Shown here one piece after another: positions 17,575 through 25,776 of a stretch of DNA of 64,000 nt; position 1 is the first letter of the stretch, and each line of letters opens with the position of its first letter. The position numbers were made by a program, and so were the translations under genes. This DNA comes from Amycolatopsis xylanica (GTDB taxonomy: Bacteria; Actinomycetota; Actinomycetes; Mycobacteriales; Pseudonocardiaceae). The DNA is taken from assembly GCF_900107045.1 (NCBI RefSeq), contig NZ_FNON01000013.1:62001-126000 (forward strand). The letters are read 5' to 3'. A model generated the notes under the pieces. The model was not told the DNA's origin. It did not search any database and saw only the letters and a program-made list of their open reading frames with translations.

Positions 17575-18950
17575 GACGTCGCCTTCCGTTCGATCGCCTG
17601 CCCCAGGTGGACGACCTTCGTCTGAGTCAGTTCGTCGAGCAGCTCGGGCCCATAGCCATACGCGTTGCCGCTCAGCCCGCGCGGGTGCGCCGCTCCGCCC
17701 GGTGCCCCGCCGAACACGGCGTTGACCTTGACGGTGCCCGCGGGCAGCACCCGCCACGCCTGCTGCGCGTGCGCGGAATTCGCGGTGAGCACCGTCGCCG
17801 CGAGCCCGTGCGCGTCCTGCGCCGCCTCGGCCAGGCCCCGCTCGAACCCCGGGACGACCCGGACCGGCGCGACCGGCCCGAAGGTCTCCTCATTCATGAC
17901 CCGCATCGACGGCTCGCAGCCCGCGAGCACGGTCGCCGGGTAATGGGCGCCCGGCCCGCCGGGGATCTCGCCCCCGGTAAGGATTTCGGCGCCGTTTCGA
18001 GCCGCGTCGGCCACGTGGGCATGGACATGATCGCGGTGCCGCCGGTCGACGAGCGGCGCGAGCGAGCGGTTCGACGCTTCCGCGCACAAGGCGGCCAGGA
18101 ACGGCTCGGCCACCGCCTCGTGCACATAGATCCGTTCCACGGCGACGCAGATCTGGCCGGAGTTCGCGAACGCGCCGAGCGCGGCCTGCTCCGCCGCCCA
18201 CACCGGATCGACATCGGCGTCGACGACCAGCGGGTCATTACCGCCGTTCTCGAGGATCGTCTTGGCGCCGGTCACCGCGGCGGCCGCCGCGATCGACCGG
18301 CCGGTGGCCGTGCCGCCGACGTGCGCCACCACGTCCACCTCCGAGGACCCGGCCAGCAGTGCGCCGACCGAGCCATCGCCGTGCAGTGTCCGCAGAACTC
18401 CTTGGGGCAGAACGCTTTCCAGGAGCCGTCCGAGCAGATCGCCGGTGTGCGGTGCCCGTTCGCTGGGTTTGTGCACGACGGTGTTGCCGGTGACCAGCGC
18501 GGCGCCCAGCAGGCCGCAGGAGACGGCGACCGGGTCGTTCCACGGCGTCAGCGCGACGACCACGCCGCGTGGCTCGGGCACCATCATGTCGATCGCGTCG
18601 AACGCGCCCAGCAGGGTCTTGCCCCGATGCACCGGCCCTAGCTCGGCGTACTGCTCCAGCGTCGCGGCGCCCGCCAGCACGCCTTCCCTGGCTTCGCCGA
18701 CCGGGCGCCCGGTCTCGGCCTTGTTCAGCTCCGCGAGGTCATCGGCCCGCTCCCGGACGAGCGCGGCGCCGGCCCGCACCGCCGCGGCGCGTTCGGCCGC
18801 CGGAGTGCGAGCCCACCGGGACTGAGCGCGCCTGGCGCTGTCCAGGGCCTCACCGACCTCCGAGGTCGAGGCCACCGGCATGGCGCCGACGGGCTCGCCG
18901 GTGTCGGGGTCCACGATCGCGATCATCGCCCGTTCTTCCACCGAAACCAC
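17571..18950 (-). CDS. aldehyde dehydrogenase family protein
   Basis: This 459-residue NAD(P)-dependent aldehyde dehydrogenase shows VALTPWNDPVAVSCGLLGAA (cofactor loop near residue 135), the general-base region TILENGGNDPLVV, and the catalytic cysteine in FANSGQICVAVERIYV. EETFGPVAPVRVV follows. The motif ENGG replaces the commoner ELGG. I chose the GTG at 18950 because AAGGAG lies 7 nt upstream; an internal ATG at 18926 has no such site. It follows the F420 enzyme by 37 nt. The substrate is unknown. A stress or detoxification role is inferred from its likely SigB-type operon promoter. Confidence 0.87.
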   Translation of the reverse strand: MVSVEERAMIAIVDPDTGEPVGAMPVASTSEVGEALDSARRAQSRWARTPAAERAAAVRAGAALVRERADDLAELNKAETGRPVGEAREGVLAGAATLEQYAELGPVHRGKTLLGAFDAIDMMVPEPRGVVVALTPWNDPVAVSCGLLGAALVTGNTVVHKPSERAPHTGDLLGRLLESVLPQGVLRTLHGDGSVGALLAGSSEVDVVAHVGGTATGRSIAAAAAVTGAKTILENGGNDPLVVDADVDPVWAAEQAALGAFANSGQICVAVERIYVHEAVAEPFLAALCAEASNRSLAPLVDRRHRDHVHAHVADAARNGAEILTGGEIPGGPGAHYPATVLAGCEPSMRVMNEETFGPVAPVRVVPGFERGLAEAAQDAHGLAATVLTANSAHAQQAWRVLPAGTVKVNAVFGGAPGGAAHPRGLSGNAYGYGPELLDELTQTKVVHLGQAIERKATS

Positions 18951-18987
18951 TCGGTTTCTCCTTCGGTCTGGGTGTTCGTCGCGGCCA

Positions 18988-19938
18988 TCACACGCGCGGG
19001 AGGACTTCCTTCTCCCACACCTCGAAGAACCTGTCCTGTTCGGACCCGATCTGCTGCACGTAGACCTCGTCGAACCCGGCGTCGGCGAACTTCCCGAGCT
19101 GCTCGATCGAGCGGCCGACATCCGGTCCGCACGGGATCATCTCGCGGACCATGTCCTCGGTGACCAGTTCCGTCGCCGCCTCGAAGTCCCGCGGATTCGG
19201 CAACGTCGAAGGCAATTGCCCGGGCAGGGCTTCGTTGCGCCACAAGCGGTGCGCCGTCTCGACACCCTCCTTTTCGGACTCGGCGAGGCACACCTTCATC
19301 CCGCCCTGCACCGGCCGCTGGCCGCCACCCGCCTCCCGATACCGCCGCACCAGGTCGGCGTCCGGCGAGACCGTGCAGAACCCATCACCGGACGCGGCGG
19401 CGAGCTCGGTCGCCTTCGGCCCGAAACCGGAGACGTAGATCGGCACGGGCTCGTCCGGCACGGTGTAGAGCCGGGCGTTCTCGACGGTGTAGTACTTCCC
19501 GCGGTGGCTGATCTCCTTGCCGGTGTGCAACGCGCGGATGACCTCGATCGCCTCGGCCAGCATTTCGATCCGTTCCGTGGGAACGGGCCAGCGTTCGCCG
19601 GTGACGTGCTCGTTCAGCGCCTCTCCGGTGCCCAGCCCGAGCCTGAACCCGCCGCGGCACTGCACGGCCGCCGTCGCGGCCGCGTGCGCCACGATGGCCG
19701 GGTGCATCCGGATCAGCGGGCAGGTGACCGCGGTCGTCACGGGCAGCGAAACGGCCTCGCTGAGCGCGCCGATCACGGACCAGACGAAGGGGCTGTTGCC
19801 CTGGGCGTCCAGCCAGGGATGGAAGTGATCCGAAATCCACAGTCCGGAGAACCCGGCCGCTTCGGCCCGTTTCGCCTGTTCGACCAGCTCGCGCGGGCCG
19901 AACTCTTCACAGGACAGGAAGTAGCCGATTTTCACCAT
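18988..19938 (-). CDS. F420-dependent LLM-class oxidoreductase (glucose-6-phosphate dehydrogenase-like)
   Basis: This 316-residue TIM-barrel protein belongs to the F420-using luciferase-like superfamily, in the branch related to F420-dependent glucose-6-phosphate dehydrogenase. It has IGYFLSCEEFGPRELVEQA at the N-terminus, GLWISDHFHPWLDAQG near residue 40, and FRLGLGTGEALNEHVTGERW near residue 105. I chose ATG 19938 because it lies 10 nt behind a GGGTAC promoter box. An ATG 21 nt upstream would fall inside that box. It heads a three-gene operon with ALDH and the HesB-like protein. The substrate is unknown. Confidence 0.85.
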   Translation of the reverse strand: MVKIGYFLSCEEFGPRELVEQAKRAEAAGFSGLWISDHFHPWLDAQGNSPFVWSVIGALSEAVSLPVTTAVTCPLIRMHPAIVAHAAATAAVQCRGGFRLGLGTGEALNEHVTGERWPVPTERIEMLAEAIEVIRALHTGKEISHRGKYYTVENARLYTVPDEPVPIYVSGFGPKATELAAASGDGFCTVSPDADLVRRYREAGGGQRPVQGGMKVCLAESEKEGVETAHRLWRNEALPGQLPSTLPNPRDFEAATELVTEDMVREMIPCGPDVGRSIEQLGKFADAGFDEVYVQQIGSEQDRFFEVWEKEVLPRV

Positions 19939-19948
19939 ATGCTGACCG

Positions 19949-19973
19949 GTACCCGGCACGACCGCCGGTAAAC
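19949..19973 (-). promoter_or_regulatory. SigB/SigF-type promoter of the F420 oxidoreductase operon
   Basis: The minus strand reads GTTT, 15 nt, GGGTAC, with the -10 box ending 10 nt before the ATG at 19938. No ribosome binding site precedes the ATG, consistent with a leaderless message. Confidence 0.55.
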
Positions 19974-19993
19974 ATCACGGCGCCCGCCAATGA

Positions 19994-21334
19994 TCACCCG
20001 GTCCGCTGAGCGGACAGCGGCTCCGCGATCGACTCGAAGCGCAGGCCGAAGTTGTTCACCGTCGCGGGCAGCCTGCCCGGCGTCATGGAGGTTCCCCGCA
20101 GCTCATAACGGTTGTCCCGCAGCAGATTCGCGAGCATCGTCGACGCGGTGAAGAGCACCAGGTCGCGTCCGGGGCAGATCGCGGGACCGGCGCTGAACGG
20201 CACCAGCGCGGGGTTCTCCTGGGCACGTCCGTCCAGCCAGATCTCGGGCTCGAACCGATCCGCGTAAGGCAAGCGCTCGGAATCGCGATGGAAGAACGGG
20301 GTGTAGACGAACTCCGTCGTGCCGTCCGGACCCCATTCGGTGTCCACCCGGCTTTCGCGCAGCAGTGCGGGAGTGGTCGGCCACAACCGCACAGACTCGA
20401 GCACACACGCACGCAGATACGGCAGCTGGTGCGGCACGGCCAAGTCCAGCGAACCGAGGCCGCTACACGCCCGCTCGGCCTCGACCGGATGAGTGGCCAG
20501 CAGCGCCAAGGCTCGGAACGTGACGATCCCGGCGGCGTCGAAGGCGAACAGCCAATGCGGCACCTGACCGGCCGGGTCGAGCGCGCCGTCCCCCGGCACT
20601 TTCGCGAGTTTCGCCGCCAAGCTGTCCGGACGAGCCCAGCCGACCTGACGGCGCACCGTGTTCAGGAACCGCTCGCGAAGCCGCCGTCGCGGCGGGCGCG
20701 CGTACGCCCAATTGGCATCCAGCCGCAGCCGATCGAGCAGGTCGGTGACCTCGCGATCGGCGGCGTTATCGCCCCCGAGCACCACTCGGCGCACGACCCG
20801 CCACCAGGCTTGATCGAAGCCCGTCCAGTCGAGTTCGGCGCCACGCAGGCTCGCGGCCTCGTCGCGGATGATCGCCGCCCATGGCGCTGCCAGTTCATGC
20901 AGGGGCTGCCCGGGCTCGAGCACGGTTTCGTTGAAGCGACGGCGTTCCGCCCGCTCCGGGGGTTCGGAGATCAGCACGCCGTTCGGCTGGAAATGTCCGA
21001 GCGCGGCCTTCTTTTCCCTGGTGGCCGGGCTGAACGGGTGCGGCGCGCCCGCGAGCAGCTCACCCACGTCCTCGGCGGCGAGCGGAAGAGTGACCGACCG
21101 TCCGGGAACACGCAGCCGCAGCGGGCCGTCGCCGTACTTGGCACGCAACCGGCGCAGCAGCCTGATCCCCGCGCGGTCGGCCTGGATCGTCTGCGCGAGC
21201 GCCATCATGTGCGGGCGGCGCTTGATGATCCCCACGGCGATCGTCGGCGCGGCCACCATGGCCGCCACCCGCAGCGTGTCAGGCACGGAAGCCGTGGCCG
21301 TGCTGATGCGTCGTTCCTGGTCGGCCCGTGTCAT
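19994..21334 (-). CDS. cytochrome P450
   Basis: This 446-residue protein is a P450. The haem loop is FSAGPAICPGRDLVLF with the Cys ligand near residue 387. The ExxR motif is in CVLESVRLWPTTPALLRES. The I-helix region reads FDAAGIVTFRALALL; the acid of the usual AG(D/E)T is missing, although a threonine remains. That could mean altered oxygen activation or peroxygenase-like chemistry. An N-terminal hydrophobic stretch (about residues 20-35) is weak. The ATG at 21334 has AGGAG 6 nt upstream. No ferredoxin or reductase gene lies beside it. Confidence 0.88.
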   Translation of the reverse strand: MTRADQERRISTATASVPDTLRVAAMVAAPTIAVGIIKRRPHMMALAQTIQADRAGIRLLRRLRAKYGDGPLRLRVPGRSVTLPLAAEDVGELLAGAPHPFSPATREKKAALGHFQPNGVLISEPPERAERRRFNETVLEPGQPLHELAAPWAAIIRDEAASLRGAELDWTGFDQAWWRVVRRVVLGGDNAADREVTDLLDRLRLDANWAYARPPRRRLRERFLNTVRRQVGWARPDSLAAKLAKVPGDGALDPAGQVPHWLFAFDAAGIVTFRALALLATHPVEAERACSGLGSLDLAVPHQLPYLRACVLESVRLWPTTPALLRESRVDTEWGPDGTTEFVYTPFFHRDSERLPYADRFEPEIWLDGRAQENPALVPFSAGPAICPGRDLVLFTASTMLANLLRDNRYELRGTSMTPGRLPATVNNFGLRFESIAEPLSAQRTG

Positions 21335-21364
21335 GAATTCTCCTCGCCTGCCGGTCCGCACCGG

Positions 21365-21390
21365 CTACCCGAGGTCGCGCCTCCCAAAAC
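21365..21390 (-). promoter_or_regulatory. SigB/SigF-type promoter of the P450 gene
   Basis: The minus strand reads GTTT, 16 nt, GGGTAG. The ATG at 21334 lies 30 nt after the box, with a ribosome binding site between. Confidence 0.45.
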
Positions 21391-21394
21391 CGGG

Positions 21395-21525
21395 TTAGTG
21401 AGCGGAAGGCCGAATATGGCGTGTTCCGGGGCAGGCCGGTGTGGATTTCCTTGACCGAGTTCGATGTAGTCGCGCGGTGAAGCGAGCTGCGGGGCGCCAC
21501 GCCACCTTTGCCCTTTCCTCACTGA
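21395..21525. repeat. inverted-repeat element (MITE-like), copy 1
   Basis: Two related ~27-nt sequences face each other: tagtgagcggaaggcc...atggcgtg at 21395-21424 and cacgccacctttgccctttc...ctcactgag at 21498-21525. About 70 nt lie between them. The right arm supplies the stop codon of the truncated Mrr-like gene. Closely similar arms bound 33070-33278. Confidence 0.6.
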
Positions 21526-22001
21526 GCCGCGAGAAGTCCGCGAAGACGATCAGGCGCGTGATGCCGGGCAAGCCTGCACACGGTGAGCTGCGCACTCAGA
21601 CTGCTGAACAGATCAGGTCCGATCTCCTCCGGGTCCACATCCGTCCGCAGCCAGTGGACCGGGCGCACATGCCTGAAGCCTGCCGCCGCCTCCCGCCGAT
21701 ATCGGTAGTCGCCGGAGATCTCGCCGATCGCGTACAGGCGAAGGGTTTTGATGGGCATGACCGCCACATCGCCGAGCATCATCTCTCGCGAAAATCGCCA
21801 AAGCTGGCCTGTCCAGTTGACGATCGTCGAGTGCGGATTTCCGGCGTAGCGGTGCCTGAGGTCCAGTCGCAGCTCGGCCCTGGTTTCGTATTCGGCGAGG
21901 TCTGACACCTGGTCCCAGCCGACGATCAGGAGCCCCTCGCCCAGGGCCGCCTGTTCACGTTCACCGTGCCGCCCGGCACGGACCTGCCAAGCAGCGTTCA
22001 T
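21519..22001 (-). pseudogene. orphan N-terminal domain of an Mrr-like restriction protein, truncated
   Basis: This 160-residue product matches, from memory, the N-terminal domain of actinobacterial Mrr-like restriction endonucleases. Features include AWQVRAGRHGEREQAAL at the start, VNWTGQLWRFSREMMLGDVA, GDYRYRREAAAGFRHVRPV and VHWLRTDVDPEEIGPDLFSS. The catalytic Mrr nuclease domain that normally follows is absent. The frame ends exactly in an inverted-repeat arm that provides the TGA, so insertion of the element or recombination at it probably removed the 3' half. It may still make a small nucleic-acid-sensing domain protein. Confidence 0.65.
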
Positions 22002-22013
22002 CGGTGGTCGGCT

Positions 22014-22187
22014 TCAGTTCGGCTTTTCGTTCTCCGGCGCCAGCCCTCCACTGTCGCTCCGGCCTTCGTCGGATCCGGTCTCGTCGCCGTCTTGGTCATG
22101 CAAGGTCGGCTCGGTGTGCTCACCCGCGAAGTCGGCGTCTTCTTCCATGGACGCGGCCGTCGCCGGGTCGATCTCCGGTGTGCTCAT
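22014..22187 (-). CDS. small acidic protein
   Basis: This 57-residue product is highly acidic and Ser/Gly-rich (STPEIDPATAASMEEDADF at the start, GGLAPENEKPN at the end) and is predicted disordered and soluble. I do not recognise a family. The ATG at 22187 has no ribosome binding site but lies exactly 10 nt after a GGGTAC box, the same spacing as three neighbouring start codons, which favours a real, leaderless, stress-type gene. It ends 12 nt before the Mrr-like remnant and could be co-transcribed with it. Confidence 0.6.
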   Translation of the reverse strand: MSTPEIDPATAASMEEDADFAGEHTEPTLHDQDGDETGSDEGRSDSGGLAPENEKPN

Positions 22188-22197
22188 AGGCGGGGGT

Positions 22198-22223
22198 GTA
22201 CCCACACCCGGACCGGTCTACTC
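22198..22223 (-). promoter_or_regulatory. SigB/SigF-type promoter of the small acidic gene
   Basis: The minus strand reads GAGT, 16 nt, GGGTAC, then 10 nt to the ATG at 22187. Confidence 0.5.
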
Positions 22224-22263
22224 GGGGTCGATGCTCTCCCACGGGATATCGCGCGAGCGCGAG

Positions 22264-22857
22264 TCAGAACAGTCGTTTCATCGCGCGGCGCGCGCGGGCC
22301 GGGGCTTGGCGGTCGCGGTGCAGTTGCAGGAAATGGTTGAGTGCCACCATGATCCCGACGATCTCGTAGAGCAGCTGGTCGATATCGGTGTCCGGCGGCA
22401 GCTCGTCCAGGCTTATCGCACGCCAGATGTTGACGCGCAGCTCCCGCTGCCAGAGCACGTCCATGCCGGCGATGGCGTCGCGCACCGGTCCTTCCCTGCC
22501 GTCGAACTCGGCCGCCGCCGCGGTGAAGAAGCAGCCGCCGGGAAGCAGCTCACGCTCCAGATACGAGATCCACGCTTCGCAGGCCGCGCGCAGATACGGC
22601 AGCCCCCGCGCCACGCCGCGGGCGCGTTCGGGCACCTCGCGGACGAACAGGTCGGCGGCGGCGTCGACGACGGCCAGCTGAAGGCTCTCCTTGGTGCCGA
22701 AATGGCCGATCACGCCCGCCTTGCTCATCCCCAGCTCAGCGGCGAGCCGCCCGATGGTCAACCCCTCCAGGCCTTCCGCGGACGCGATCACCAGGCCGAC
22801 ATCGAGGATGCGCTGCCGGGTGAGACGGGACTCGGCCACCGACTTCCGAGGGCTCAT
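22264..22857 (-). CDS. TetR family transcriptional regulator
   Basis: This 197-residue protein has a TetR-type DNA-binding domain at residues 12-60, with RQRILDVGLVIASAEGLEG and GRLAAELGMSKAGVIGHFGT. The C-terminal ligand domain contains LLPGGCFFTAAAAEFDGREG, seen in a common actinobacterial subgroup. It is divergent from the KAS III gene, with 65 nt between the starts, and an imperfect dyad there could be its operator. It probably represses the KAS III gene and itself. Confidence 0.88.
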   Translation of the reverse strand: MSPRKSVAESRLTRQRILDVGLVIASAEGLEGLTIGRLAAELGMSKAGVIGHFGTKESLQLAVVDAAADLFVREVPERARGVARGLPYLRAACEAWISYLERELLPGGCFFTAAAAEFDGREGPVRDAIAGMDVLWQRELRVNIWRAISLDELPPDTDIDQLLYEIVGIMVALNHFLQLHRDRQAPARARRAMKRLF

Positions 22858-22874
22858 GCGACCACTATAGATTA

Positions 22875-22888
22875 CGAACGATCGGTTG
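22875..22888. promoter_or_regulatory. candidate TetR operator
   Basis: cgaacgatcggttg is an imperfect dyad (10 of 14 positions symmetrical, centred on cgatcg) midway between divergent TetR and KAS III genes. The location is typical for autoregulation. Confidence 0.4.
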
Positions 22889-22922
22889 CTATATTTCGGG
22901 TCCGACCCCTGAGGAGGGACAG

Positions 22923-23861
22923 ATGCCCGGCTCCCGCATCACCGCGCTCGGTCACCACCAGCCCGCCCGCGTGCTGACCAACACCGATCTCGAAAGGATG
23001 GTCGACACGTCCGACGAGTGGATCCGCCGCCGCACCGGCATCGCCCAGCGCCATATCGCGGACGGCTCGGTAGCCGATCTGGCCACCGAAGCCGCGGCGA
23101 AGGCGCTGGCCTCGGCGGGCCTCGAACCGGGCGACATCGGCATGGTCACCGTCGCCACCTGCAGCGCGATCGACCGCTGCCCGTCGATCGCCGCTCAGGT
23201 CGCCGGCCGCCTGGGCATCACGAGCCCGGTCTGTTTCGACCTCAACAACGGCTGCGCCGGTTTCTGCACCGCGCTGGCCACCGCCGACCACGCCGTCCGG
23301 GCGGGCGCCGCCCAGCACGCGCTGGTCATCGGCGCGGAGAAGATGTCGGACATCACCGACTGGACCGACCGAAGCACCTGCGTCCTGCTCGGGGACGGCG
23401 CGGGCGCCGCCATCCTCAGCGCGGACGACGCGGCCGCGGTGGGCCCGGTCGTCTGGGGTTCCGACCCGGCACGCAGGCACCTGGTCCGGCTCGTGGACGA
23501 GTGGCAACCCTCATTCGCCCAGGACGGCCAGTCGGTGTTCCGCTGGGCCACCCAGGAACTGCCCGCCGTCGCGGCGGAGGCCTGCCGTCGCGCGGGCATC
23601 GCCACCACGGACCTCGCCGGAGTCGTCACCCACCAGGCCAACCTGCGGATCATCGAGGCGCTGACAGACCGTCTCGAGCTCCGTGACGACGTCGTCATCG
23701 GCCGCGATGTCGTCGACTCGGGGAACACCTCGGCGGCGTCGGTCCCGCTCGCACTGTCCAAAATGGTCTCTCGCGGCGAGCTGCCCTCCGGTGAACCGGT
23801 GCTGCTCTTCGCCTTCGGCGGCGGGCTGTCCTGGGCAGGCCAGGTCGTGACGTGTCCCTGA
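22923..23861 (+). CDS. 3-oxoacyl-ACP synthase III (FabH-like)
   Basis: This 312-residue condensing enzyme keeps the complete KAS III triad: Cys111 in DLNNGCAGFCTAL, His237 in VTHQANLRIIEAL and Asn268 in VDSGNTSAASVPL. It would condense an acyl-CoA starter with malonyl-ACP. The ATG follows GAGGAGGG by 6 nt. No other fatty-acid genes surround it, so it is not the housekeeping fab operon copy. It may make a special starter unit under control of the divergent TetR protein. Confidence 0.9.
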   Translation: MPGSRITALGHHQPARVLTNTDLERMVDTSDEWIRRRTGIAQRHIADGSVADLATEAAAKALASAGLEPGDIGMVTVATCSAIDRCPSIAAQVAGRLGITSPVCFDLNNGCAGFCTALATADHAVRAGAAQHALVIGAEKMSDITDWTDRSTCVLLGDGAGAAILSADDAAAVGPVVWGSDPARRHLVRLVDEWQPSFAQDGQSVFRWATQELPAVAAEACRRAGIATTDLAGVVTHQANLRIIEALTDRLELRDDVVIGRDVVDSGNTSAASVPLALSKMVSRGELPSGEPVLLFAFGGGLSWAGQVVTCP

Positions 23862-23885
23862 AAGACCCGGTCCGGGATCTCGCGG

Positions 23886-24632
23886 TCAGGTGTCCGTGGC
23901 GCTGCCAGAGCTTGCCAGAACGGCATGCCCGGTCGCGGAGCGACGGCGAAACCCCATGTACACGGTCACGCAGGTGGCCAGCCACAACATGCCGATCGTC
24001 CAGCCGCCGAGCACATCGGAGGGCCAGTGCACGCCGAGGTACAGCCGCGACAGCCCCACCAGTGCGACCGCGGACACCGCCGCGGTGACCGCGAAAATCC
24101 GCACCGCGCGCCGGTGGGTGTGCAGCACCACCAACGTAGCGAGCACACCGAGCACGACGGCCGAGCTCAGGCTGTGCCCGGATGGGAAAGACTGGTTGGT
24201 CTCGGGCACCAGGCGATCGATCACCGGCGGCCTCGATCGCCCGACCAGCATCTTGAGCGCCAGCACCAACGCACCGGCGCCCGCGGTGGCGACCGCCACC
24301 AGCACCACCTGGTCCCACCGCCGCCGCCACGCCGCCCAGGCACACACGACCCCGGCCAGCGCCGCCATCGGCAGGGTGTCGCCCGCGTCACTGATCCCCA
24401 CCGCGAGCGAGGTCACCCAGCCAGAGCGATGAGCGATGAACCACTGCAGCTCACCGAGATCACCCCGAGTCAGGCCATCATGGTCGATCACATTGTCGGT
24501 CAGCTCCGCCACCGCAGCACCGAGCGCGAACACCGTCGCGGTCCCGAACGCCACCGGCACCGCGATCGTGCCCCGGCGCGCCAGCACCGCCACCGCTACC
24601 ACCGCGAACAACATCAACACGAGACCGGCCAT
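23886..24632 (-). CDS. PAP2-type membrane phosphatase
   Basis: This 248-residue integral membrane protein has the three phosphatase signatures of the PAP2 superfamily: KMLVGRSRP (K-x6-RP), SFPSGHSLSS, and SRLYLGVHWPSDVLGG (SR-x5-H-x3-D). Five to six hydrophobic segments are apparent. It probably dephosphorylates a lipid phosphate or pyrophosphate, such as undecaprenyl or phosphatidic substrates. The ATG at 24632 is the best start, although the frame extends further upstream. It converges with the KAS III gene. Confidence 0.87.
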   Translation of the reverse strand: MAGLVLMLFAVVAVAVLARRGTIAVPVAFGTATVFALGAAVAELTDNVIDHDGLTRGDLGELQWFIAHRSGWVTSLAVGISDAGDTLPMAALAGVVCAWAAWRRRWDQVVLVAVATAGAGALVLALKMLVGRSRPPVIDRLVPETNQSFPSGHSLSSAVVLGVLATLVVLHTHRRAVRIFAVTAAVSAVALVGLSRLYLGVHWPSDVLGGWTIGMLWLATCVTVYMGFRRRSATGHAVLASSGSATDT

Positions 24633-24690
24633 CAGACCAGGGTAGACACGCGTTGCTGAGACCCCTGGAGCGGCGTCGGCGCCGAGTGAA

Positions 24691-24716
24691 GATTCAGAGT
24701 CCCGAGTGCTGGGTAG
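24691..24716 (+). promoter_or_regulatory. SigB/SigF-type promoter of the PAS-ANTAR gene
   Basis: GATT, 16 nt, GGGTAG. The coding start at 24808 lies 91 nt downstream behind GGAGGAGG, so this transcript would have an ordinary leader. Confidence 0.4.
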
Positions 24717-24807
24717 TAGGGCGGCGTGGAGTCTGCGATGGCAGTCCGCGAAGGAACCCCGTACGCGAGAGACACTCCTGCACTTTGCCCTTGGAGGAGG
24801 CGACAGC

Positions 24808-25569
24808 ATGAGTACCTCAGCTGCTCCGCTGGCTCGCATCGGCGCCGATCCGGCCTTTGTCACCACCGCCGCGCCGTACTTGATCCTGGACACCGACCTG
24901 CGTATCCGCGCCGCCAACCCGGCCTACACCAGTGCCACCCTCACCACCGCGGGCGACCTCGTCGGCAGCTACCTGTTCGACGCCTTCCCCGACAATCCCG
25001 ATGACCCCGGCGCCGACGGCGTCGCCAACCTCGCCGACTCGCTCGAGCAGGTACTACGCCACGGACAGCGACACGACATGGGGCTTCAGCGGTACGACGT
25101 GCCCTCCCCCGACGACCGGCACAGGTTCGTCCGGAAAATCTGGGCACCGCTGAACGTGCCACTGCGCGACGCCGACGACATGACCATCGGGATCCTGCAT
25201 CACGTCGAAGACATCACCGACATCGATCACATCATCGGCGCGCCCACGGAAGAGCCCCGGGGCACGGAATGGTGGCAGGCGCATCCGCAAGAACTCACTC
25301 AGGCCTTGCGCGCCGTGTCCAGGCTGAATCACGCCCACCGCGCGGTCCTGCGCGAAAACCACCACCTGCGCGAAGCCCTGCGTACCCGCGGCGTCATCGA
25401 ACAGGCCAAAGGCATCCTGATCGGGCAGCGCCGTTGCCAGCCCGACGACGCCTTCGCCATCCTCGTGGGCCTGTCCCAGGACACCAACACCAAGCTCCAC
25501 GACGTCGCCAAGGCCCTCGTCGCCGACACTCTCCACCATCGCGAAACCCAGCCTGGTCCGACTTGGTGA
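24808..25569 (+). CDS. PAS-ANTAR RNA-binding regulator
   Basis: This 253-residue protein has an N-terminal PAS-like sensor (about residues 15-135, including YLILDTDLRIRAANPAY) and a C-terminal ANTAR domain (about 185-245, with TRGVIEQAKGILIGQRRC and DDAFAILVGLSQDTN). ANTAR domains bind paired hairpins in nascent RNA and prevent termination. The ATG has GGAGGAGG 8 nt upstream. It stands alone, with a stress-type promoter candidate. The RNA targets are unknown; the hairpin-rich repeats nearby are not of the ANTAR dual-hairpin type as far as I can see. Confidence 0.88.
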   Translation: MSTSAAPLARIGADPAFVTTAAPYLILDTDLRIRAANPAYTSATLTTAGDLVGSYLFDAFPDNPDDPGADGVANLADSLEQVLRHGQRHDMGLQRYDVPSPDDRHRFVRKIWAPLNVPLRDADDMTIGILHHVEDITDIDHIIGAPTEEPRGTEWWQAHPQELTQALRAVSRLNHAHRAVLRENHHLREALRTRGVIEQAKGILIGQRRCQPDDAFAILVGLSQDTNTKLHDVAKALVADTLHHRETQPGPTW

Positions 25570-25593
25570 GGGGAAGGTCAGAGTGGTGTGTCC

Positions 25594-25644
25594 GCGCGAG
25601 TGGTGACTCCGCTGCATCCAACGGAGCAGAGGTACCACTCGCGC
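25594..25644. terminator. hairpin after the PAS-ANTAR gene, inverted copy of the gttagatgcag family
   Basis: Arms gcgcgagtggt and accactcgcgc (11 bp) enclose an inner pairing around gcatccaac. Read on the minus strand the core is ctccgttggatgcag, matching the hairpins at 4402 and 25849. It lies 25 nt past the stop codon and could end the transcript. Confidence 0.55.
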
Positions 25645-25776
25645 AAGCCTTTCAGGCGTGGGCGAGTTGATCTTCGCGAGTGGACGAATCCAGACGTTGT
25701 GCGACCAGATCCTTCCGTTCGCCGCGGCTGGCCACCTGCTTGCAAGGGTAGGCAAGTTGACTGAGGAGGAAATGTG

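Noticed and set aside
21519..22001. Functional Mrr restriction system
   Set aside because: Only the N-terminal domain is encoded. There is no nuclease motif and no methyltransferase nearby.
22923..23861. Membership of the KAS III gene in the right-hand cluster
   Set aside because: It lies 10 kb away, beside its own TetR regulator and with unrelated genes between, and its complete Cys-His-Asn triad differs from the cluster's KAS III-like protein.
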